Of a stretch of DNA of 64,000 nucleotides, positions 26,564 to 34,500 are shown piece after piece. Each line of letters starts with the position of its first letter. Position 1 is the first letter of the stretch. A program made the translations under genes and the position numbers. The notes beneath the pieces are model-generated. The model saw nothing but the letters and a program-made list of their open reading frames with translations. It was not told the origin of the DNA and did not search any database. Origin of the DNA: Corynebacterium anserum (GTDB lineage: Bacteria; Actinomycetota; Actinomycetes; Mycobacteriales; Mycobacteriaceae); assembly GCF_014262665.1 (NCBI RefSeq), contig NZ_CP046883.1, positions 496,001 through 560,000 on the forward strand, written 5' to 3'.

Positions 26564-28183
26564 TTAGTGGTCGACGGGAGCTTCAACACCGACACCGGTG
26601 AGGGAGCGAACCTCCATTTCGGCCTGTAGCTCGTTGAGGTTGTCTGGCTTACCGATGAAGGTACCGATGATGCCAGCGAGGAAGCCCAGTGGGATGGAAA
26701 CCAGACCTGGGTTTGTCATTGGGAACCAGGCGAAGTCTGCTCCCGGGATCATCGCAGTCTCGGAGCCGGATACTGCAGGTGAGAAGAAGATCAGAACCAG
26801 TGCGGAAACCAGGCCCACGGTGAGCGAAGCAACGGCGCCGGTGGTGTTGAACTTCTTCCAGTACAGGGAGAACAAGATGGTAGGAACGTTTGCCGACGCA
26901 GCGATACAGAAGGCCAGAGATACTAGGAATGCAACGTTTTGTTCCATTGCCAGCACGCCCAGGACGATCGCTACAACGCCGATGGCAACCACAGTCATGC
27001 GCGATACACGAACCTGTTCTTCCTCAGTGGATTCACCGTTGCGAATCACGGAGTGGTAGAGGTCGTGAGCTACGGAAGCGGAAGCGGTAATTGTCAGACC
27101 AGCCACCACGGCAAGAACGGTAGCGAATGCCACGGCGGAAATCAGAGCCATGAAGATGGGACCTGCTAGCTCCAGGGCGAGCAGAGGCGCAGCTGAGTTC
27201 GCACCGCCTGGGGATGCCTTGATGCGGTCAGGGCCGACCCAAGCAGCCGCAGCGTAGCCAAGGAACAGGGTGAGCAGGTAGAAGCCGCCGATCAGGACGA
27301 TAGCCCAAGTCACGGACTTGCGTGCTTCCTTTGCAGTAGGAACGGTGTAGAAGCGCATCAGCACGTGAGGCAAACCAGCCACGCCGAGAGCGAGGGAGAG
27401 ACCAAGGGCGATGAAGTCTAGACGGGATACTGCGTTCTTGCCGTACTTCATCCCTGGTTCCAGGATGGCGGTATTGCCACCGTGGGAGTTCACGGCCTGC
27501 TGCAACAGTTCGGAGAAGTTACCCTTCACGGTGATGAAGATGATGATGGTCATGATGATCACGCCACCGCAGAGGAGTACTGCCTTGATCATCTGCACGA
27601 TGGTGGTGCCCTTCATGCCGCCGATGAGGACGTAAGCGATCATCACGATACCCACGATAACCACGACGATTGCCTGGCCGAACTTTCCATGAATATCGAG
27701 GAGTACGGATACGAGCGCTCCAGCGCCAGCCATCTGGGCAATCAGATAGAACAGGGAAACACCGAGGGTGGAGAAAGCTGCAGCGACGCGCACGGGGCGT
27801 TGCCGCAGACGGAACGACAACACGTCGGCCATGGTGAATTTACCCGTGTTGCGCAGAGGCTCGGCTACCAGCAGCAGAGCTAGAAGCCATGCGACGAAGA
27901 AGCCGATGGAGTAGAGGAATCCGTCGTAGCCGGTGAGGGCGATCGCGCCCACAATACCTAGGAAGGATGCGGCGGAGAGGTAGTCGCCGGCGATAGCGAG
28001 ACCATTTTGCGTACCGGAGAATTGTGCACCGCCGGTGTAGAAATCACCTGCGGACTTCTGTGGTTTCTTCGCCGCTTTGGTCACGATTGTCATCGTCACA
28101 ATGATGAATGCGATGAATACCGTGATGTTGAGAATCGGATTGCCTGCGGAAGGAGCTTCAGCAGCCAGGACATTGAGGTTCAT
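26564..28183 (-). CDS. mctC: MctC-like monocarboxylate/cation symporter (SSS family)
   Basis: A 539-residue member of the sodium:solute symporter family, ActP/MctC branch, which imports acetate, propionate or pyruvate. About 13 helices are visible. Landmarks are KSAGDFYTGGAQFSGTQNGL and AIAGDYLSAASFLGIVGAIA near the N-terminus (first sodium-site helix), FRLRQRPVRVAAAFSTLGVS, and GLPHVLMRFYTVPTAKEARK mid-protein. The DUF485 gene lies 12 bp upstream in the same operon, the usual partner of this transporter. Substrate preference is inferred from the family and this pairing. Likely controlled by carbon-source regulators; a GlxR-type site lies upstream of the operon. Confidence 0.92.
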   Translation of the reverse strand: MNLNVLAAEAPSAGNPILNITVFIAFIIVTMTIVTKAAKKPQKSAGDFYTGGAQFSGTQNGLAIAGDYLSAASFLGIVGAIALTGYDGFLYSIGFFVAWLLALLLVAEPLRNTGKFTMADVLSFRLRQRPVRVAAAFSTLGVSLFYLIAQMAGAGALVSVLLDIHGKFGQAIVVVIVGIVMIAYVLIGGMKGTTIVQMIKAVLLCGGVIIMTIIIFITVKGNFSELLQQAVNSHGGNTAILEPGMKYGKNAVSRLDFIALGLSLALGVAGLPHVLMRFYTVPTAKEARKSVTWAIVLIGGFYLLTLFLGYAAAAWVGPDRIKASPGGANSAAPLLALELAGPIFMALISAVAFATVLAVVAGLTITASASVAHDLYHSVIRNGESTEEEQVRVSRMTVVAIGVVAIVLGVLAMEQNVAFLVSLAFCIAASANVPTILFSLYWKKFNTTGAVASLTVGLVSALVLIFFSPAVSGSETAMIPGADFAWFPMTNPGLVSIPLGFLAGIIGTFIGKPDNLNELQAEMEVRSLTGVGVEAPVDH

Positions 28184-28195
28184 GACTCGTACTCC

Positions 28196-28576
28196 TTATG
28201 CCTGTGCGTTGGGGTTGTGGGAAGCAGCGTGCGGGGAGCCTTCGAGAGACTCGCGGATCGCGCGGGCGCGCGGCTCCAAGTTCTTGTTGGAGTAGTTCAC
28301 GTATAGCCAGGTGATGAGGAACGTGGTGACGAACTGGGCGAATCCGAAGAGAATGCCGATGTTCACGTTGCCGAACACCGCATGTCCGAAGAAATCTGGA
28401 GTGTACATCGCGGTGAGGATGTAAATAACGAACCACACAATACCGGCGACGGTGAGTGGGAAGGTGAATCCGCGCTGCTTAGAGCGGAGTTCCTGGAATT
28501 CGGCGGATTGCTGTGCTGCTACGAATTCTTGAGGAGTGGGGGTATGCCGCTGCATAGACGGTGACGGCTGGCTCAA
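28196..28576 (-). CDS. DUF485 membrane protein
   Basis: 126 residues with two transmembrane helices (FPLTVAGIVWFVIYILTAMY and IGILFGFAQFVTTFLITWLY) between hydrophilic ends. The N-terminal motif PQEFVAAQQSAEFQELRSKQ matches DUF485. In acetate-transporter operons this small protein is encoded directly before the SSS symporter and is presumed to aid its assembly or activity. First gene of the two-gene unit. Confidence 0.9.
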   Translation of the reverse strand: MSQPSPSMQRHTPTPQEFVAAQQSAEFQELRSKQRGFTFPLTVAGIVWFVIYILTAMYTPDFFGHAVFGNVNIGILFGFAQFVTTFLITWLYVNYSNKNLEPRARAIRESLEGSPHAASHNPNAQA

Positions 28577-28967
28577 CGGTCTCTCCCTTTCTGTAAAACG
28601 TCTCGGGTGCGAAGCTGTGCTCGCATCCAGTGATAATTGTCACAGATCTACTGTGATTGCGACTTAACCTACAGCGATGAAGTTCGCTACACAAAAGAAA
28701 ATGTATGAACACTAACTCTCGCGGGGTGAGTGGAGGTGTCTATTGCGGTAAGCGACCTGCATCTATGCAAAAAATGCAGCAGGAACATAGGGGGTATTGC
28801 GATGTGTTTCTCGCGGATTTTTGAGGGTGCATTAACTGTATGAAAGCTTATGTGAATATGTGCGTTGCTTGAGGTGAGGCCGATGATTGCAAGGGTGACT
28901 ATCTGCGCTGTGGCAGGATGAGTTGCCTTTAGCAGGCTAAACCCCAGGGTTTGTCTGGTTACGCCAC
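28577..28967. other. Upstream region of the DUF485-mctC operon
   Basis: About 390 bp without a supported gene. It contains the operon promoter region, the GlxR-like site (28629-28644) and an overlapping dyad TCACAG-ATCTA-CTGTGA (28640-28656). Nothing else is recognisable. Confidence 0.45.
28629..28644. promoter_or_regulatory. GlxR-like (CRP-type) binding site
   Basis: AGTGATAATTGTCACA matches the corynebacterial GlxR consensus TGTGA-N6-TCACA at 9 of 10 fixed positions. It lies 53 bp upstream of the DUF485 start, a position suited to cAMP-dependent control of carboxylate uptake. Confidence 0.6.
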
Positions 28968-29006
28968 AAAAAATGAACATCACTGTCTAGGCGACAGTGA
29001 TGTTCA
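28968..29006 (-). terminator. Rho-independent terminator of thyA-folA
   Basis: TGAACATCACTGTC (28974-28987) pairs perfectly with GACAGTGATGTTCA (28993-29006). The minus strand then reads TTTTTTG. It ends the thymidylate operon shortly after the folA stop. Confidence 0.93.
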
Positions 29007-29021
29007 TTAAGTTAATGAATA

Positions 29022-29663
29022 TTAACTAGACTGAGGCTTTCTTGTCCACACGCATATGCGATAGCGCAGGGGAGCTGCATCGTCCACCGCGTGACCCTTG
29101 CGGGAGGTCATCCATTCCGTCGCGGTGAAGTCGAACTGATCCTGTGGAATTTCGGGAGCGACCACGCGGAACCTCTCTGGCGCGGTCATCTCAATCTCAG
29201 TTACCACGATGCGATCCGCTACCGGCAGGCACTGCTGATAAACAGTGCCTCCACCCAATATCCATACGGTGTTGCTGAGCGCTTCCGATCGGTTCTCATC
29301 CATCCACCGGGCCGCAGCTGCAATCGCCTCAGGCAGGTTGGTGTGCACGTGACCTCCGGGTGCGTCATAGTCTGCGTCGGAGGTCACCACAAAATTTTCA
29401 CGCTTTGGCAAAGGCTGGTAGGGCTCTTCCAGAGCCTCCCACGACGTACGTCCCATCACCACCGGGTAGCCTTCCGTGGATTTCTTGAAATGTGCGAGAT
29501 CCTCGGGGAGATACCACGGCATGTCGGTGCCATCACCAATTACCCGGTCCGTGGTTTGAGCCCAAATCATGGCAACTTCCACATCGTGGCCGATCAGCTG
29601 GCGCAAAGTGGCGTGGTAAAGATCCGGGTAATCCGCGCGTGAGCTGTTATTGCTCGTGCCCAT
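29022..29663 (-). CDS. folA: Dihydrofolate reductase
   Basis: FolA reduces dihydrofolate to tetrahydrofolate with NADPH. Core motifs: AMIWAQTTDRVIGDGTDMPW at the start, LPEDLAHFKKSTEGYPVVMG with the active-site acidic residue, GRTSWEALEEPYQPLPKREN, and the NADPH-binding WILGGGTVYQQCLP. The 213 residues include about 30 non-conserved residues before the usual N-terminus. ATG 29663 is immediately after the thyA stop, with a purine-rich AAGGGAAAGG about 10 nt upstream inside thyA, so coupled translation is likely and supports the long form. Confidence 0.93.
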   Translation of the reverse strand: MGTSNNSSRADYPDLYHATLRQLIGHDVEVAMIWAQTTDRVIGDGTDMPWYLPEDLAHFKKSTEGYPVVMGRTSWEALEEPYQPLPKRENFVVTSDADYDAPGGHVHTNLPEAIAAAARWMDENRSEALSNTVWILGGGTVYQQCLPVADRIVVTEIEMTAPERFRVVAPEIPQDQFDFTATEWMTSRKGHAVDDAAPLRYRICVWTRKPQSS

Positions 29664-30596
29664 TTAAACCGATACCTTTCCCTTGATTACTGGATGTGGG
29701 TCGTAGCCTGTGAAGTTGATGTCGTCAAAGCCGTAGCTGAACATATCCGCAGCTTTTGTGAGCTCAAGTTGGGGGTAAGGCCGCGGTTGGCGGGATAGCT
29801 GTAGCTTCACCTGGTCAATGTGATTGTCATAGATGTGGCAGTCGCCACCAGTCCAAATGAATTCGCCGACATCTAGACCTGCTTGCTGGGCAAACATGTG
29901 CGTCAACAAGGAATAGCTGGCGATGTTGAAAGGGACGCCCAAGAACATATCCGCGGAACGCTGATAAAGCTGGCAGCTTAGCTTGCCGTCAGCGACGTAG
30001 AGCTGAAAGAGCAGATGGCACGGAGGTAAAGCCATCTTGGATAGTTCGCTGACGTTCCAGGCGGAGACGATGTTGCGTCGAGAATCTGGATTATTCTTCA
30101 GCATGTCCAAAGCCAGGGCGATTTGGTCGATATGTTGGCCATCAGGAGTGGGCCAGCTGCGCCACTGAGCGCCATAGACGGGGCCCAAGTCACCATTGTC
30201 ATCCGCCCACTCATTCCAAATGCGGATGCCGTTATCCTGCAGCCACGTTACGTTAGAATCGCCCCTCAGGAACCACAGAAGCTCACCGACGACAGACTTA
30301 ATATGCACGGATTTAGTGGTGATTAGGGGGAAAGAATCAGATAGGTCGTAACGGATTTGACGGGCAAAAAGGCTGGTGGTGCCGGTTCCCGTGCGGTCAT
30401 CCTTGTGCATGCCGGTTGCTAGAATTTCGCGAAGAAGGTCTTCGTATGGGGTGGGTATAGAACCAGGGGTGCTCGCTGAACTATGGGAGAACGCAGAACC
30501 AGGAGCGGCCACTGGGCTACGGGTGGGCGCAGGGTGAGGGGTGGTCGCAGCCCCTTGGCTGCTCTGTTGCTGACTGTTCTTTTTACACGGCGCCAC
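29664..30596 (-). CDS. thyA: Thymidylate synthase
   Basis: ThyA methylates dUMP using methylene-tetrahydrofolate and yields dihydrofolate for FolA. The conserved enzyme begins at [12 protein letters not shown] (about residue 48). It has [18 protein letters not shown], the nucleophile Cys in [13 protein letters not shown], and the dUMP-binding [16 protein letters not shown]. The first 47 residues are a Ser/Pro/Ala/Gln-rich extension absent from typical 264-residue ThyA. The extension appears real: GTG 30596 has a perfect AAGGAGG (30605-30611) 8 nt upstream and no better internal start exists. Confidence 0.95.
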   Translation of the reverse strand: MAPCKKNSQQQSSQGAATTPHPAPTRSPVAAPGSAFSHSSASTPGSIPTPYEDLLREILATGMHKDDRTGTGTTSLFARQIRYDLSDSFPLITTKSVHIKSVVGELLWFLRGDSNVTWLQDNGIRIWNEWADDNGDLGPVYGAQWRSWPTPDGQHIDQIALALDMLKNNPDSRRNIVSAWNVSELSKMALPPCHLLFQLYVADGKLSCQLYQRSADMFLGVPFNIASYSLLTHMFAQQAGLDVGEFIWTGGDCHIYDNHIDQVKLQLSRQPRPYPQLELTKAADMFSYGFDDINFTGYDPHPVIKGKVSV

Positions 30597-30723
30597 CAGT
30601 TCCGCCTCCTTGGGCTCGTTCCATGATTATGTCCACGCCTAGCCTAGGTGACAGGGGGTGGCAAGAAAATTCGGGTAGGTCGGGCGACTACTTTTATGCG
30701 TGGGGTTGCCTTCTATGCACGGG

Positions 30724-31488
30724 TCATTCCCCGAAACTGCCGTGTTCTTGCTTATACTTGGCGGCCGCAGCGAGCAGGGGTTCTGCAATATCAGGCCGGC
30801 ATATCAGCAAGTCAGGAAGGTATGGTGACTTGTTGTTGTACGTTGGGCGTGAACCATCCAGGCGGGTGGTATGCAAGCCGGACGCCTGAGCCACACCAAC
30901 TGGTGCTGCGTTATCCCACTCATATTGGCCGCCAGCATGAACATACGCATCATTGTCGCCGAGAATCACGGAGACCGTCTTGGCTCCACAAGAACCCATG
31001 GTCACGAGTTCCATACCCAGTTCGTGAGCAAGAAATTCCCCAATATCTGGAGGAGAGTTACGGCTGACAACTAGACGGTTCGTCTTTGGGCCGTCAACAG
31101 CTCGTACTTCATTGGTGTGGAACACCTTCCCAAGGTCCGGCATGCCGACAGCGGACTGGGTGATGGTGCCATTTTCTGCCAAAGCGATGTGCACTGCCCA
31201 ATCCTGGCGGCCGGAAGCAAACTCGCGGGTGCCGTCCAGCGGGTCAATGATCCACACCCGGTCTTTGTTCAGACGCTCCGGGGTGTCTGCAGCTTCTTCA
31301 GAGAGCATGCCGTCATCCGGGCGGTGCAAATGTAAGCATCGTTCGATCCAATCTTGAGCGAGCGTGTCACCTGCGTCGCCTAGGGTAGTGCCGCGCAGTA
31401 AGCCCACGTTGCGTACGCCTTTGAGGATTTCGCCGGTGCCTTGTGCCAGGCGCAGAGCGAGCGTTGCATCATTGAGATCAGCCGTCAT
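30724..31488 (-). CDS. cysQ: 3'(2'),5'-bisphosphate nucleotidase (CysQ-like)
   Basis: A 254-residue lithium-sensitive phosphatase of the inositol monophosphatase superfamily. Metal ligands are in LSEEAAD (motif A) and DPLDGTREF (motif B), with the third Asp in YEWDNAAPVGVAQASG. The CysQ type is indicated by the short length, the GSCGAKTVSVILGDNDAYVH segment and the sulfate-assimilation orthologue in other actinobacteria, which clears PAP and PAPS. ATG 31488 has TAAAGT 7 nt upstream and no ribosome site. The gene is divergent from lhr across 34 bp and followed after 127 bp by thyA. Confidence 0.88.
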   Translation of the reverse strand: MTADLNDATLALRLAQGTGEILKGVRNVGLLRGTTLGDAGDTLAQDWIERCLHLHRPDDGMLSEEAADTPERLNKDRVWIIDPLDGTREFASGRQDWAVHIALAENGTITQSAVGMPDLGKVFHTNEVRAVDGPKTNRLVVSRNSPPDIGEFLAHELGMELVTMGSCGAKTVSVILGDNDAYVHAGGQYEWDNAAPVGVAQASGLHTTRLDGSRPTYNNKSPYLPDLLICRPDIAEPLLAAAAKYKQEHGSFGE

Positions 31489-31522
31489 GGTTTCAACTTT
31501 AGCTGTCTGTTTAGATAGACAC
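31489..31522. promoter_or_regulatory. Compact divergent promoter, cysQ / lhr
   Basis: Only 34 bp separate the two start codons. RC of 31496-31501 reads TAAAGT (7 nt before cysQ ATG). 31511-31516 reads TTAGAT (6 nt before lhr ATG). The -10 boxes are 9 bp apart, so each promoter's -35 region lies inside the other gene. Confidence 0.5.
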
Positions 31523-34500
31523 ATGCCCACTGATCCGCTGAGCAACTTTCATGCCCCCGTATCGGCGTGGTTTCGGGATGTTTTCGTTGAGCCAACGGCG
31601 GTGCAATTGCAAGCGTGGGCGGCGATCTCCTCCGGAAAAAACACGCTGGTGGTGGCGCCTACTGGTTCCGGTAAGACACTCGCCGCATTCCTGTGGTCTT
31701 TGTCGGAGCTGACCAGTCGCCCCTTGTTGACAGACACTCCTTGCCAATTCCCACAGACAGATTCGGGGAAAACCACTCAGGTGGCGGCAACGGGCAACAC
31801 GAAAGTGGTCTATGTGTCGCCTTTGAAGGCACTAGGTGTGGATGTGGATCGCAACTTGGCCGCACCACTGGCTGGGATTGCCCGCACAGCATCGGTGATG
31901 GGAGAGACTGTCGCTCCCGTCCGCGTTGGGGTGCGCAGTGGCGATACGCCGGCTAGCGAGCGCGCGAAGTTGGTGCGGAATCCACCTGAGATTCTTATAA
32001 CGACGCCAGAATCCCTCTATCTCATGCTGACATCGAAAGCAGCAGGCACGCTGTCCGGGGTTGAGACAGTCATCGTGGATGAAGTGCATGTGGTCGCTGG
32101 GACTAAACGCGGTACTCATTTGGCGTTGAGTTTGGAACGCCTAGAAATGCTCACGAGCAGACCAGTGCAACGCATTGGCCTGTCTGCAACGGTGAACCCT
32201 ATCGACACCGTTGCTAGTTTCCTTGGGGGAGACCGTCCCGTGGAGATCGTTAACCCCGCTATCACCAAATCGTGGGATGTACAGGTGCGTTCTGTGGTCA
32301 AGGACTTTCAGGATCCACCTGCGCGGGAGGATATCGACGCAGCATGTTACGAAGACACCGCAGCGGTTAATGAGGAGGGGTTCGCGCCGAGAGATGAGGA
32401 CGAAACGGGGCTGATGGATAAGGGATCAGCGCCGAGCGAAGACGGGGAATCGGCGCCAATAGATGAAGCGCTTCTCGGACCCACCCTCATGGGAGAAGGC
32501 GTAGGTGGGAATACGGATAATGGATCGGGGGCACGGGTGGCGTCGGGGGTTGATAAGGAGTCCGCGCTACCGCAACAAAAAAGTGTGTGGCCCCACATCC
32601 AACGTGCAGTGTACGAACAGGTGATGGCGAACCGATCCACCCTGGTATTCGTCAATTCTCGACGCACCGCTGAACGCCTCACCGGTGCCCTCAACGAAGA
32701 ATGGGCGCGGGAGCACGACCCAGAATCTCTGGCGACTCCTACACGCCGTGACCCCGCTCAGCTTATGGCTCAGTCAGCCCAGGTCACGGGAGCAGAGCCC
32801 GTAATTGCGCGCGCACACCACGGCTCGGTGTCAAAAGACGAGCGCGCGGACATTGAGGATGCGCTGAAAACCGGGCGACTCAAAGCTGTGGTCGCCACAA
32901 GTTCATTGGAACTAGGCATCGATATGGGGCTCGTTGATCACGTCATACAAGTGGGCGCTCCGCCGAGCGTGTCGGCCGCTGTCCAGCGGTGCGGTCGCGC
33001 CGGGCATACTGTAGGGGCGGTCAGCCATGCCACCGTGTATCCACTACATAAACGCGATGCGGAAGTGGCCACGGTGGTGGTGGACCGCATGCTCAAAGGC
33101 GAACTGGAACCACTCAATGTGGTCACTAATGCGCTGGACGTGCTGGCACAGCAGACAGTTGCCGCGGCAGTGCAGGCGGAGATCACCGCTGGGCTCGGCC
33201 TGGGGTGTGGTTCTGATGTCCGTGAGAACCCTGCCGGCGATGATGCCGTTGGCGGTGATAGTGGTGATAGTAATGTGCACGGTGAGGCAGCCGTCGGCGG
33301 TGATAATGATATGCACGCTGGGGCAGCCGTCGGCGGTGACTCCCACGCAGGTTCTACTCAGGGGAGCCTGAACGTAGAGCAGTGGTGGCGTAGCGTGCGC
33401 CGAGCATACCCCTATAATGCCCTCCCGCGTGATGCCTATGATGGTGTGATTGAGCTGATCAGCGGACATTATCCCTCAACAGATTTCGCTGACCTGAAAC
33501 CCCGTGTGGTGTACGACCCGTTGAGGGGCACCCTCAGCGCTCGTCCAGGGGCGCAACGCACGGCCGTGACGAATGGCGGCACAATCCCGGATCGCGGAAT
33601 GTTCGGCGTATTCCTCGCGGCTGGTTCTGAAACCGGTGCCCGCCGTGTGGGTGAGCTGGATGAGGAGATGGTGTATGAATCCCGTGTGGGTGATGTGTTC
33701 ACACTCGGTGCCTCTAGCTGGCGCATCGTGGAGATCACGCGCGATCAGGTGATCGTGTCTCCGGCGGCAGGTCACACAGGGCGCTTGCCATTTTGGACTG
33801 GCGATGCGGAAGGGCGCCCCATTGAGCTGGGACGAGCCATAGGGAAGTCACGCCGAGCGTGGGGCGATGGGGGTTTGCTCGATCTACGCAGGGCTCCTTT
33901 CATCTGCGAGAACACCCGCAGCAATATGGATTCTTTTTACTCAGAGCAGAAAGAGTCTGCCGGGGTGCTCCCGGATGAAAAAACCATCCTCATTGAACGT
34001 TTTCGTGATGATATTGGCGATTGGAGGGTGGTTGTTCATACACCGTTTGGTCGTGGCGTGAACGCTCCGTGGGCGATGGCCTTATCGGCTCAGTTACAGC
34101 GTGCTACCGGCATTGATGCGATGGCGGTAGCGGGAGATGATGGCATGGTATTGCGTCTTCCTTACTCCGACGAACCGCCCGGTTTGAGTTTGTTGCTGGG
34201 AAATGAGGATGCCGATGCGCCACGCAGCGATGGGGTAGTTTTTGAAACACGCATGCCGACTGGTCGTGCAACGGAATCAGTTGTAGGTATGCAGACTGAG
34301 CGTGGAACCGAGTTTGCTATCGATGCAGCCGGCAATCACGAGGATCACATCATCGCTGATGTGATGCATAATGTGGGCAGTTCCGCACTGTTCGCCGGCC
34401 GTTTCCGCGAATGTGCGGCACGTTCTTTGCTGCTTCCCCGACGCCACCCCGGCAAAAGACAACCTCTCTGGCAACAGCGCCAAAGAGCCGCGCAACTATT

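Noticed and set aside
28687..28983. Minus-strand frame upstream of the mctC operon
   Set aside because: It overlaps the folA terminator, has no ribosome site and no recognisable protein pattern.
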